Source: an uncultured Clostridia bacterium (GTDB taxonomy: Bacteria; Bacillota; Clostridia; Oscillospirales; Ruminococcaceae). Taken from it: a stretch of DNA of 64,000 nt. The stretch is from the NCBI GenBank assembly GCA_947624575.1, contig CANQKY010000002.1, positions 1-64,000 on the forward strand. The letters are read 5' to 3'. Positions within the stretch are counted from its first letter, which is position 1; each line of letters opens with the position of its first letter. Positions 8,696 through 17,061 of this stretch are shown piece by piece. A program made the translations under genes and the position numbers. The notes under the pieces were generated by a model that was given only the letters and a program-made list of their open reading frames with translations, did not search any database and was not told the origin of the DNA.

Positions 8696-10394
8696 ATTCC
8701 GATCCGGAAACAAAAATCGTGATCTCTTTACTGCCCTTAAAATCAAAGGTGGTCTCGTTTGCCAGCAGTCTTTCGCTTTCCTCGTCTAAGCGGATCACCT
8801 GACCTGCCGGAACCGTATCGGACGCTTCGTAGGAAACGGTATAGTGCCTGCTGTCGATCCCCAGTGCTTCAAGCAGCGCGATATAATCCCCCTCGTCCAT
8901 ATCCCGATAATCCGGCAGATAGACCTCCGAGCTGCCGCGGCTCACCGTAAGGGTCAGCCGCAAAACCGGCTTGAAGCGGCGCCCGACCAGCTCGCTTTGC
9001 TTACAGACCACACCCGCTTCAAAATCATTGCTGTAATCGGTGACCCAGGTGATGTCAAACAGCCCGTCATAGGCAGGATTGTTCTGTATCTCCTCCTGCG
9101 TTTTCCCCAGCAGATTGGGCATCGAGCGCATCGTCACCTCCGATTCGTCCTCTGCCGGAGCACTGGACGCCGCAAGCTCCCAGGAAGGGGTACTTTCTAA
9201 AGCGGCGGAGCTCACCTCCTGCGAGCTGCTGCCAAAGGGAAGCAAGGTGGAAATATCGGGTCGGAAAAGCAGATAGTAGCCGATCCCCACCGCCAAAATC
9301 AGTACCACGACCGAAATGCAGGCGATACCCAATGCGAGCCGAAGATTGGAATGCTTTTTTGGTTTATCGGGTTTTTCTATCCGAACCGGTATCTCGGCAG
9401 TATGCACTGTTTTTTCGGACGGCGTGCGGATCGCTCCCCCCTCGCCCGCAAGCCCGTCGATCAACACCCGCACCGATTGCGGGCGGTTTTCCGGTTGTAT
9501 CTGCAAGCCGGTCATGATGGTAGCCGCCACGGTGGAGGGGAGATCAGGCAGCAGCTTTCGGATCGGCTCCAGCGTATCCTGCCGAACCCGCTCCGCCGCC
9601 GAAGGGGGCGTGATACCGGTCAGCATACGGTAGATCAGCGCACAGACGGCATAGATGTCCGTCCACGGTCCGTGCCAGCTCGACACCAGATACTGCTCCG
9701 GCGCGGCATAACCGGCATAAAGCTGCGGATTCAGCTCGGTGCGGACAGCCCGAAGCGGACTGATGGCAAAGCCGTCCAGCTTACATTCGCCCTTGCGGTT
9801 GAGCCATACCGTCTGCGGGCTGATCCCCCGATGGTAGACACGCGCCGTATGCACCACGGCAAGCGCCTCCAAAATCGGCAGGATCATCTTTTTGACTGTC
9901 TCCCATGGCAGGCTTCCCTGCCGTTTTTGCAGATACTCCGAGAGCGGCACGCCCTCCACATACTCATAAACGGCATAGACGGTGCCGTTTTGCCGAAACA
10001 GCTCATACACCTGCACGACGGCATTGAAGGTGCGGAGCTTGGAGAGACAGAGGAACAGCTCGGCAAAATCGCTCATCAGTGCCTTATAATGCGCCTCTCT
10101 GCCGGGCAGGGGATTGACCTGCCGTCCGTCCTCCGCGCGACCGGAGAGAGTGGTCGGCAGATACTCCCGCACCGATACCGTGGCGTCGATTTTAAGATCG
10201 TAGGCGATATAGGTGATGCTTTCACTGTTGGCGCGCAGCACCCGCCCGATCAAATAACGCTGGTTTAAAATGGTGCGGGGCGGAAGATAATAGCCGGACG
10301 CCGCCTTTCCCTCCTGATAACCGCAATAGGGACACTTGTCGGCCGAGGCATCGTATTCCCGCATACAGTTAAGACATCTGCGCTGCTCGTCCAT
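8694..10394 (-). CDS. Transmembrane kinase-like protein with zinc ribbon and PASTA-like tail; predicted pseudokinase
   Basis: A 566-aa protein. Order: zinc ribbon (CLNC...CPYCGY, residues 7-27), kinase-like domain (about 40-320), one membrane segment (about 350-375, ISVVVLILAVGIGYYLLF), and an extracellular C-terminal region with PASTA-like beta repeats (MRSMPNLLGKTQEEIQ, VYLPDYRDMDEGDYIALLEA). The fold follows the clostridial family with GGFGITYLAYD / VAIKEYFP / HRDISPDN / DFG, but each catalytic motif is altered: RANSESITYIAYD, VSVREYLP (Lys to Arg), HRGISPQT (catalytic Asp to Gly) and LDGFAIS (DFG rearranged). It is therefore probably a signalling scaffold or ligand sensor rather than an enzyme. 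ATG 10394 has AGGAGGG upstream; the earlier ORF start lacks one. Confidence 0.85.
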   Translation of the reverse strand: MDEQRRCLNCMREYDASADKCPYCGYQEGKAASGYYLPPRTILNQRYLIGRVLRANSESITYIAYDLKIDATVSVREYLPTTLSGRAEDGRQVNPLPGREAHYKALMSDFAELFLCLSKLRTFNAVVQVYELFRQNGTVYAVYEYVEGVPLSEYLQKRQGSLPWETVKKMILPILEALAVVHTARVYHRGISPQTVWLNRKGECKLDGFAISPLRAVRTELNPQLYAGYAAPEQYLVSSWHGPWTDIYAVCALIYRMLTGITPPSAAERVRQDTLEPIRKLLPDLPSTVAATIMTGLQIQPENRPQSVRVLIDGLAGEGGAIRTPSEKTVHTAEIPVRIEKPDKPKKHSNLRLALGIACISVVVLILAVGIGYYLLFRPDISTLLPFGSSSQEVSSAALESTPSWELAASSAPAEDESEVTMRSMPNLLGKTQEEIQNNPAYDGLFDITWVTDYSNDFEAGVVCKQSELVGRRFKPVLRLTLTVSRGSSEVYLPDYRDMDEGDYIALLEALGIDSRHYTVSYEASDTVPAGQVIRLDEESERLLANETTFDFKGSKEITIFVSGSE

Positions 10395-10429
10395 CTGCGT
10401 CCCTCCTTTTCCTATATGCACATATAGTT

Positions 10430-10458
10430 ATTATACTTCCGCCAAAACGGTTCGTCAA
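10430..10458 (-). promoter_or_regulatory. Sigma-A promoter of the kinase-like gene
   Basis: Minus strand TTGACG, 17 nt, TATAAT, located 36 nt upstream of ATG 10394. Confidence 0.85.
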
Positions 10459-10481
10459 GAATCGTAACAGGGTTGTAACCG

Positions 10482-10505
10482 AAAAAAGCCTGCTCGAAAG
10501 CAGGC
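10482..10505 (-). terminator. Terminator at the end of the histidine operon
   Basis: Minus-strand GCCTGCT / AGCAGGC 7-bp stem with a UUCG-type tetraloop (TTCG) and T6 tail. It lies about 240 nt after the hisE stop, beyond the interspersed repeat, so the repeat forms the 3' end of the his transcript. Confidence 0.88.
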
Positions 10506-10511
10506 ATTTCA

Positions 10512-10752
10512 GTCTGTCGAAAAAGCAATCCATAACGGAAATATTTATAATCTGTCACGGAGGCGGGCATGTACCGCCGTAGTGACACCTTGAGAGAAAA
10601 CTGGTGCAGGCGGTGTCAGAATTGGCGCAAGCCAAACCGGTTTTCGACGAAAAGGGGGAATCGGGGGAAAAACACAGAGCAAGGCGAGTAAAACGAGCCG
10701 CTGCGATTGCGTTTGTCCCTCGAAGCGTGGCGATTTTGTCGACACGCTCAGC
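10512..10752. repeat. Interspersed repeat, copy A
   Basis: About 240 bp abutting the hisE stop codon. Its reverse complement recurs at 48589-48827, with roughly 85-90% identity judged by eye. It contains nested palindromes: GTCAC GGA GGCGG...CCGCC GTA GTGAC, and at the hisE end GCGTG(T)CGA...TCG(C)CACGC, which looks like a terminator-type hairpin. Several short frames run through it but none has a start and RBS, and frame usage differs between copies, so it is taken as non-coding. It fills most of the 353-nt space between hisE and the kinase-like gene. Confidence 0.85.
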
Positions 10753-11071
10753 TTTCCCGATCCACCTGATGGAAGGTTTTGAGATTTCCGATCTTCTGCC
10801 GGCGGCGTTCCAGCTCCGCCAGCACATCGCGAAGCGTGACGCCCGTTTCCGCCATCATCACCAGCATATGGTAAATGAGATCGCTGATCTCCCCGACCAG
10901 CTCCGGCTTTTCCCCGTTTTTGGCTGCAATGATCATCTCGGCGGATTCCTCTCCGCATTTTTTGAGTATCTTATCCAGCCCCTGCTCGAACAGATAACGG
11001 GTATAGGAGCCCTCCTCCCCGTGTTCCTTCCGATCCAATACGACCCGGTACAATCCTTCCAATGTGTCCAT
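10748..11071 (-). CDS. hisE: Phosphoribosyl-ATP pyrophosphatase
   Basis: A 107-aa all-alpha MazG-like NTP pyrophosphatase catalysing the second step of histidine synthesis (PR-ATP to PR-AMP). The metal-binding helices are visible: KKCGEESAEMIIAAKN (ExxE) and GEISDLIYHMLVMM (ExxD). HisI and HisE are separate proteins here, not a fused HisIE. It is the last gene of the his operon, 3 nt after hisI. Confidence 0.95.
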   Translation of the reverse strand: MDTLEGLYRVVLDRKEHGEEGSYTRYLFEQGLDKILKKCGEESAEMIIAAKNGEKPELVGEISDLIYHMLVMMAETGVTLRDVLAELERRRQKIGNLKTFHQVDRES

Positions 11072-11074
11072 ACG

Positions 11075-11401
11075 CTAATCCTTTCTGTAAATCGGTTTGA
11101 AAAAACAGCTGTGTGCGCCGGTGTGACAGGCGGGACCCGTCTGCTCCACCACCACCAGCAGGGTGTCCGCATCGCAGTCCGCCGTGATCGAGATGACCCG
11201 CTGGAAATGCCCCGAGGTAGCGCCCTTATTCCACAGCTCCTGACGGGAACGGCTCCAAAACCAGGTATAACCGGTCTCAAGGGTGCGGGAAAGGCTTTCC
11301 GCATTCATATAGGCGAGCATCAGCACCTCGCCGGTGCCCTTTTCCTGCACAATGGCAGGGATCAGCTCCGCCTTTTGAAAGAGATAGGATAGATCGTTCA
11401 T
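11075..11401 (-). CDS. hisI: Phosphoribosyl-AMP cyclohydrolase
   Basis: A 108-aa enzyme opening the purine ring of PR-AMP (third step). Zinc and magnesium ligands are in the conserved [20 protein letters not shown] and [13 protein letters not shown] segments. ATG 11401 is used because it overlaps the hisF stop as ATGA; the upstream in-frame start of the ORF track lies inside hisF. Confidence 0.95.
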   Translation of the reverse strand: MNDLSYLFQKAELIPAIVQEKGTGEVLMLAYMNAESLSRTLETGYTWFWSRSRQELWNKGATSGHFQRVISITADCDADTLLVVVEQTGPACHTGAHSCFFKPIYRKD

Positions 11402-12174
11402 GCCGTCACCTCCCGACATTTCCGCACCGGAATACCAGCTGCGGCAAGATGCGTTTTGACCTCGCCCACCGTCAGCTCCTGAAAATGAAAGAGCGAGGCG
11501 GCAAGCGCCGCGTCAGCATCGGTCTTTTGAAATACCTCGGAGAAGTCCTCCAGCTTTCCGCAGCCGCCCGATGCGATCACCGGAATCCGAACCGCACCGC
11601 AGACCGCGCGGAGCATCGGCAGATCGAAGCCCTCTCTGGTGCCGTCGGCGTCCATCGAATTGAGACAAATCTCGCCCGCACCCAGCGACTCGGCCTTTTT
11701 CACCCATTCAATCAGATCAATGCCGGTATTCTCTCTGCCGCCTTTGACAAATACATCATAGCCGCCGTTTTCCCGTTTCTTGGCGTCCACCCCCAGCACG
11801 ATGCACTGACTACCAAACAGGTCGGCGCCCTGCCGGATCAGCTCCGGATTTTTGACCGCCGCACTGTTGACCGATATTTTATCCGCGCCCGCGCGAAGGG
11901 CGGCACGCATATCCTCCACCGAGGCAATACCGCCCCCGACCGTGAGCGGAATAAACACCTGCTTTGCCGTTTCCCGCACCACATCGAGAAACACGCCCCG
12001 TCCCTCATAGGAAGCGGTGATGTCGTAGAACACCAGCTCGTCGGCGCCCTGCCGGTCATATTCGGCAGCCAAAGCCACCGGATCGCCCACATCACGGACG
12101 CCCAAAAACTGCACGCCTTTTACCACCTTGCCGTCCCGCACGTCTAAGCAGGGGATCACCCGTTTTGCTAACAT
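11398..12174 (-). CDS. hisF: Imidazole glycerol phosphate synthase, cyclase subunit
   Basis: A 258-aa TIM barrel. It starts [23 protein letters not shown] with catalytic Asp in CLDVRDG, and later has [40 protein letters not shown] (second catalytic Asp) and [11 protein letters not shown]. With HisH it makes IGP and AICAR. ATG 12174 with GGAGGG upstream is the start; the track's extra Met is a TTG. Confidence 0.96.
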   Translation of the reverse strand: MLAKRVIPCLDVRDGKVVKGVQFLGVRDVGDPVALAAEYDRQGADELVFYDITASYEGRGVFLDVVRETAKQVFIPLTVGGGIASVEDMRAALRAGADKISVNSAAVKNPELIRQGADLFGSQCIVLGVDAKKRENGGYDVFVKGGRENTGIDLIEWVKKAESLGAGEICLNSMDADGTREGFDLPMLRAVCGAVRIPVIASGGCGKLEDFSEVFQKTDADAALAASLFHFQELTVGEVKTHLAAAGIPVRKCREVTA

Positions 12175-12185
12175 CAAAGCCCTCC

Positions 12186-12902
12186 TTACCGATGAGCGGC
12201 GGCAAGCGCTTCACCGAGAGACAGCGTTCCCTGATAAAGCGATTTGCCGCAGATCGCGCCGTAAAGTCCCATATCCCGCAGGCGGCGGATATGACCGATG
12301 TCCCGTATGCCGCCCGAAGCGATCACGCGTAAGCTCACCCGCCGGCTCAGCGCGGCAAGCTGCTCGAAATTCGGTCCGGACAGCGTGCCGTCCTTTGAGA
12401 TGTCGGTAAAAATGATGCAGTCGGCACCGATATGCTCCATCTCCGAAGCAAGAGTGAGATAATCCACCTCGCTGCCGGAGAGCCAGCCCTCGGTGGCGAC
12501 AAGTCCGTTTTTGGCGTCGATACCGATCGTGATATGACCGGCGTACTCCCGTACCGCCTGCCGCACCAGCGCGGGCTGTTTGATTGCGGCTGAGCCGAGA
12601 ATGACCCGATCGATCCCGTGGGAGAGATAGTCCTCGATCACATCACAGCTGCGAATGCCGCCCCCAAGCTCGATTTTGGCGGAGGTGTGCTTTGCGACCT
12701 CCAGAATCAAATCGTGGTTGACCGTATCCCCGCTTTTGGCGCCGTCGAGATCCACCATATGCAGATAACCGGCGCCTTTTGCGGCAAACTCCCGCGCGGT
12801 GTCCACCGCATTTTCCGCCACCTGACCGGCGGTGGAAAAATCCCCCTGCACAAGCCGGACCGGTTTGCCGTCCTTTAAGTCGATAGCCGGTAAAACAATC
12901 AT
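12186..12902 (-). CDS. hisA: ProFAR isomerase
   Basis: A 238-aa TIM barrel, paralogous to HisF. Key segments: [20 protein letters not shown] (catalytic Asp8), [29 protein letters not shown] (second Asp) and IASGGIRD. Catalyses the Amadori rearrangement of ProFAR to PRFAR. It overlaps hisH by 4 nt. Confidence 0.96.
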   Translation of the reverse strand: MIVLPAIDLKDGKPVRLVQGDFSTAGQVAENAVDTAREFAAKGAGYLHMVDLDGAKSGDTVNHDLILEVAKHTSAKIELGGGIRSCDVIEDYLSHGIDRVILGSAAIKQPALVRQAVREYAGHITIGIDAKNGLVATEGWLSGSEVDYLTLASEMEHIGADCIIFTDISKDGTLSGPNFEQLAALSRRVSLRVIASGGIRDIGHIRRLRDMGLYGAICGKSLYQGTLSLGEALAAAHR

Positions 12903-13504
12903 TTGATCAACTCCCCGAAGCGGCGGAGGATTGAGAGCCCCACCGCGCCCGATTTTTCAGGGTGAAACTGAGCGCCGAAAATATGCCCGTGCTGAACCAG
13001 CGCCGTGACCTGCCCGCCGTAATCGCAGACCGCAGCCAGATACTGCGGCTGTGTGACCGCCATATAGGAATGGACAAAATATACGCTGTCCCCCTCGGCG
13101 ATATCGGCAAGAAGCGGGCAGTCCGGCTTCTTGATCTGCAATTCGTTCCAGCCCATATGCGGCACCTTCAGTCCCGCAGGCTTCATCAGCCGTACCTGAC
13201 CGGGAATCAGGTCGAGCCCCTCGGTGAAGCCGAACTCCTCACTGCCGGAAAAAAGCATCTGCATACCGAGACAAATTCCCAAAAGCGGCTTTTGGATTGC
13301 TTCCTCCCGAATGCAGTCCACAAGGTCTGCTTCCCGCAGCATACGCATCGCGTCGGGAAAAGCGCCCACACCGGGCAGAATCAGCCCATCGGCGCGGCGG
13401 AGGGTATCGGCGTCCCCCGTCACGACAAAATCCTCCCCCAAATAGGAAAGCGCATTCTGCACGCTGAACAGATTGCCTGCGCCGTAATCCACGATTGCGA
13501 TCAT
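12899..13504 (-). CDS. hisH: Imidazole glycerol phosphate synthase, glutaminase subunit
   Basis: A 201-aa class I glutamine amidotransferase. Nucleophile elbow PLLGICLGMQMLF (Cys), and the His-Glu pair in IFGAQFHPEKSGAVG. It supplies ammonia to HisF. The start is ATG 13504, whose A overlaps the TGA stop of hisB; the ORF-track GTG one codon earlier is less likely. Confidence 0.95.
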   Translation of the reverse strand: MIAIVDYGAGNLFSVQNALSYLGEDFVVTGDADTLRRADGLILPGVGAFPDAMRMLREADLVDCIREEAIQKPLLGICLGMQMLFSGSEEFGFTEGLDLIPGQVRLMKPAGLKVPHMGWNELQIKKPDCPLLADIAEGDSVYFVHSYMAVTQPQYLAAVCDYGGQVTALVQHGHIFGAQFHPEKSGAVGLSILRRFGELIK

Positions 13505-14079
13505 CACAGCACTCCCTTGGTGGACTGCACGCCGTCTGCCGGTGCGACAGCCTGCCGCAACGCCCTTGCAAGCCCCTTGAAAAGCGCCTCCGCCTTATGG
13601 TGATCGTTCCTGCCGTAGAGCGTTTTGGCGTGGAGCGTGATCCCCGCCTGAAACGCAAAGGCACGGAAAAATTCCTCTACCATCTGCAAATCAAAGCCGC
13701 CGACCGCATCGGAAAGAAAGGAGGTCTCAAAGACCAGATAGGGGCGGTTACTGATATCCAGTGTGACAAAAGCGAGTGCTTCGTCCATCGGGAGAAAGGC
13801 AGAGCCGTATCGCGCGACACCGGATTTATCCCCCAATGCCTCGGCAAACGCCTGCCCCAGCACGATGCCGGTGTCCTCAACGGTGTGATGACAGTCCACC
13901 TCCAGATCGCCCTTGGCTTCGACCGTCAGGTCAAAGCCGCCGTGGAGCGCAAAGGCAGAAAGCATATGGTCAAAAAAGCCGATGCCGGTATGAATCTCAG
14001 CTTTTCCGCTGCCGTCCAGATTGAGGGTGAGTTCAATATCGGTTTCCCGCGTGACGCGGCTGCGATGTGAGCATCTCAT
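13504..14079 (-). CDS. hisB: Imidazoleglycerol-phosphate dehydratase
   Basis: A 191-aa monofunctional IGPD, without the N-terminal histidinol-phosphatase domain of enterobacterial HisB. The two manganese-binding motifs are [21 protein letters not shown] plus [10 protein letters not shown], and the repeat [29 protein letters not shown]. It overlaps hisC by 4 nt. Confidence 0.96.
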   Translation of the reverse strand: MRCSHRSRVTRETDIELTLNLDGSGKAEIHTGIGFFDHMLSAFALHGGFDLTVEAKGDLEVDCHHTVEDTGIVLGQAFAEALGDKSGVARYGSAFLPMDEALAFVTLDISNRPYLVFETSFLSDAVGGFDLQMVEEFFRAFAFQAGITLHAKTLYGRNDHHKAEALFKGLARALRQAVAPADGVQSTKGVL

Positions 14080-15125
14080 AGCGTTTCCTCCTTCTCAAAT
14101 TCCTCGATTGCCGCCGCGATCCGTGTGTTGTCCTCCGGCTCGGCAGCGGTGATCCGCAGGGCATTCCCCATCAGCCGTACTGCGATCGACCGGTCGAGCA
14201 GAGCCTGATGAAGCTGCTTTGCAAGCGGCGTTTCGGCATAGACAAAATTGGTGACGGAAGGATAAACCTTGGAAAAGACCGTCAGCCCATCGAGCTTTTG
14301 CTGTAAATCCTCCCGACAGCGGATCAAATACTCCGTTCTCTGCCGCAGCAGCGTTTTATGGCGGTATACCGCCGCGCCGATCGCCTGTGACAATCCGTTT
14401 ACATTATAGGGAGATTTTGCGCTTTGCAATGCGCGGGTGATCCTTTCATTGGAAACGGCAAAGCCCAGCCGAAGGGAAGCCAATCCAACCGCCTTGGAGG
14501 CGGTGCGGAGAATCACCAGATTGTCATAGGAGGACGCTTCCTCCAACAGGCTCTGATCCCAGAAGTCCATATACGCCTCGTCCAACACCACCAGCGCGTC
14601 CGTTTCTTCTACGATTCGCCTGACCGCCTCCCGCTTCAATCCGAGAGAGGTGGGATTACAGGGATTGGAAAACAAAAGCATCTGCGCCTTTTCCTCCCGA
14701 CAGCGGCGGATCACCGCATCGGGATCGATGGAAAGAGAGGTGGATTTTTCCTCCACCACGCTTTTGTCCTCATACAAACCTGCATAGAAGCGGTACATCG
14801 AGAACTCCGGCGTCAAGGTAAGGAGCTTGTCACCTGCGTTCAGGAAGCAGGAGGTGAGCAGTGCCAGCAATTCGTCCGAGCCGTTTGCCGCCGTCACCGA
14901 CCCGACGGGAATGCCGTAATAATCGGCAAAGGCGCGGCAAAGCTCGGTGGCATAGGGATCGGGATAGCGGTTATAAGAAAGCTGTCGTGCCGCCAGCGCG
15001 ATTTCCTCCTGCCATTCCGCCGGAAGTGGCAGGCAGGATTCATTTGCGTCGCACCGCAGTGCGTAGCTGCCGGTGATCGGGTCGTATGGCGTTAAGTCGC
15101 GCAGCTTTTCGGGAAGAGCGTACAT
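14076..15125 (-). CDS. hisC: Histidinol-phosphate aminotransferase
   Basis: A 349-aa fold-type I PLP aminotransferase. Visible motifs are DANES near the N terminus, [33 protein letters not shown], and the PLP lysine in [19 protein letters not shown]. Converts imidazole-acetol phosphate to histidinol phosphate. It overlaps hisD by 1 nt. Confidence 0.95.
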   Translation of the reverse strand: MYALPEKLRDLTPYDPITGSYALRCDANESCLPLPAEWQEEIALAARQLSYNRYPDPYATELCRAFADYYGIPVGSVTAANGSDELLALLTSCFLNAGDKLLTLTPEFSMYRFYAGLYEDKSVVEEKSTSLSIDPDAVIRRCREEKAQMLLFSNPCNPTSLGLKREAVRRIVEETDALVVLDEAYMDFWDQSLLEEASSYDNLVILRTASKAVGLASLRLGFAVSNERITRALQSAKSPYNVNGLSQAIGAAVYRHKTLLRQRTEYLIRCREDLQQKLDGLTVFSKVYPSVTNFVYAETPLAKQLHQALLDRSIAVRLMGNALRITAAEPEDNTRIAAAIEEFEKEETL

Positions 15126-16417
15126 TATGATTCCTCCCCGAAGCGAATGGCAATCGCGTGGGCGTGTGCGGTCAGCCGCTCCCTTTGTGCGATACAGATG
15201 ATATCGTCCTTTGCCTCCCGCAGCGCCTGCTCGGTATAATAAATGTAGCCCGATTTTTTCACAAAGGAGTCCACCGACAACGGCGAGAAAAACCGTGCCG
15301 TGCCGCTGGTGGGCAGCACATGGTTCGGTCCGGCGTAGTAATCGCCCAGCGGCTCCGGCGCGTACTGCCCTAAGAATACCGAGCCCGCGTTATCCAGCCT
15401 GCCGAGGTACTCCATCGGATTGCGAAGCATAACCTCCAGATGCTCCGGCGCCAGGCGGTTTGCCATCTCCACCGCCTCGTCAATATCGCGGCAGAGAATG
15501 ATCGCGCCAAAATCACGCAGCGACCGGCGAATGATGTCCTGCCGCTCCAGAGTGCTCACCTGCTTTGTGAGCTCCGCCGCCGTTTCCTCCGCCACCTGTC
15601 TGCTGGTAGTCAGCATGATAGCGGAAGCCAGCACGTCATGCTCCGCCTGAGACATCAGATCGGCTGCCGCATAGGCGGGGTTCGCCGTATCGTCCGCCAG
15701 AACCAGTATCTCGCTCGGTCCGGCGATCATGTCGATATCCACCGTGCCATAGAGCAGCTTTTTCGCGGTCGCCACATAGATATTGCCGGGACCGACAATC
15801 TTATCCACCTTCGGCAGTATTTCGGTGCCGTAGGCAAGCGCGGCAACCGCCTGTGCGCCGCCCAGCAGAAACACGCGATCCACGCCGCAGAGTGCCGCCG
15901 CCACCAGAATATCGGGATTGGCGCCGCCGCCCTTTACCGGCGGGGTCACCATGATAAGCTCTTTCACGCCAGCGATCTTCGCGGGAATGGCGTTCATCAA
16001 AACAGACGAGGGATAAGCCGCCGTGCCGCCCGGCACATACAGCCCCACTCGTTTTAAGCCCCGCACCCGCTGTCCTAAGATGACACCGTTTTCCTGCGGG
16101 TCGATAAAGCTCTCCTGCTTCTGCCGCCGGTGAAAGGCGGCGATCTTCTCCTGCGCGTTCAAAAGCGCGTTGACAAAATCGGGATCGGCTTTCGTCAGCG
16201 CGTCGTTGATTTCATCGCGCGGCACCTCAAAGGACGCAGGACAGCCACCGTCAAACCGCTCGGTGTACTCCCGCACTGCCGCATCGCCGCGCAAACGCAC
16301 CTGCTCCAATATCTCGGTGACAGCCTCGGTCACCTTTTTGTCCACTTCACTGCCGCGGCGGGACAGCTCGGACAAAAACCGCTCCGCCTTTTCACCGGCT
16401 TCGATGATGGAAATCAT
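15125..16417 (-). CDS. hisD: Histidinol dehydrogenase
   Basis: A 430-aa zinc enzyme for the last two oxidations to histidine. Signature segments: RVGLYVPGGTAAYPSSVLMN, GPGNIYVATAKKLL, IDMIAGPSEILVLAD, LMSQAEHD, APEHLEVM and YYAGPNHVLPTSGTARF. Full family length. It overlaps hisG by 4 nt. Confidence 0.97.
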   Translation of the reverse strand: MISIIEAGEKAERFLSELSRRGSEVDKKVTEAVTEILEQVRLRGDAAVREYTERFDGGCPASFEVPRDEINDALTKADPDFVNALLNAQEKIAAFHRRQKQESFIDPQENGVILGQRVRGLKRVGLYVPGGTAAYPSSVLMNAIPAKIAGVKELIMVTPPVKGGGANPDILVAAALCGVDRVFLLGGAQAVAALAYGTEILPKVDKIVGPGNIYVATAKKLLYGTVDIDMIAGPSEILVLADDTANPAYAAADLMSQAEHDVLASAIMLTTSRQVAEETAAELTKQVSTLERQDIIRRSLRDFGAIILCRDIDEAVEMANRLAPEHLEVMLRNPMEYLGRLDNAGSVFLGQYAPEPLGDYYAGPNHVLPTSGTARFFSPLSVDSFVKKSGYIYYTEQALREAKDDIICIAQRERLTAHAHAIAIRFGEES

Positions 16418-17061
16418 ATTCTTTCCTCCTGTTTTCCGACCGTTTCCTCGATCTGCCCGATCAGCTTTTCGATCTCCTGCTGTCGGAGCTTGAGACTCGC
16501 TTCATTGACGATCATGCGGGCGGAGACCGGCGCGACCTCCTCGATCACGGCAAGCCCGTTTTCCTTTAGCGTGGAACCGGTCTCCACAATATCCACGATC
16601 GCATCGGAAAGCCCCAGCAGGGGCGCCAATTCCACCGAGCCTTCAATCTTCACGATGGACACGTCCATTCCCTTTTCCGCAAAAAAGCGGGAAGCCACAT
16701 TGGGATATTTGGTGGCTATCACCCTGCGGTGATAGCCGTCATAAAAATCTTTCCCCACAGGTCCTGCCAGCGCAAACCGGCATTTGCCGAAGCCGAGATC
16801 GACCACCTCAAAAAAGGAACCGCCGTACTCCATGATGGTATCCTTCCCGACCACCCCGATATCGCAGACGCCGTGCTGCACATAGGTAATCACATCGGCA
16901 GCCTTGGCAAGGACTGCTTCCAGCCCCGCATCGGGGATCGGCAGGATCAGCCGCCGCCCTTTTTGCTTGAGCTCGCCGCAGTCGTACCCAATTCGCTCAA
17001 AAAGCGAAACGGTGTCCCGCTCCAGCCGACCTTTGGTCAGCGCAATTCGGATCGGTTTCAT
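16414..17061 (-). CDS. hisG: ATP phosphoribosyltransferase catalytic subunit, short form
   Basis: A 215-aa short-form HisG lacking the C-terminal ACT-like regulatory domain, so it needs HisZ, encoded directly upstream. IRIALTKGRLERDTVSLF begins the protein; DIGVVGKDTIMEYGG and the PRPP loop IVDIVETGSTLKENGL are intact. First committed, feedback-controlled step of the pathway. ATG 17061 overlaps the hisZ stop as ATGA. Confidence 0.95.
   Translation of the reverse strand: MKPIRIALTKGRLERDTVSLFERIGYDCGELKQKGRRLILPIPDAGLEAVLAKAADVITYVQHGVCDIGVVGKDTIMEYGGSFFEVVDLGFGKCRFALAGPVGKDFYDGYHRRVIATKYPNVASRFFAEKGMDVSIVKIEGSVELAPLLGLSDAIVDIVETGSTLKENGLAVIEEVAPVSARMIVNEASLKLRQQEIEKLIGQIEETVGKQEERI

Noticed and set aside
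10545-10958. Frames inside repeat copy A (137 and 90 codons) and similar frames in copy B
   Set aside because: They run from hisE into the repeat or lack starts, and different frames stay open in the two copies. The same peptide-like text arises only because the DNA is repeated.
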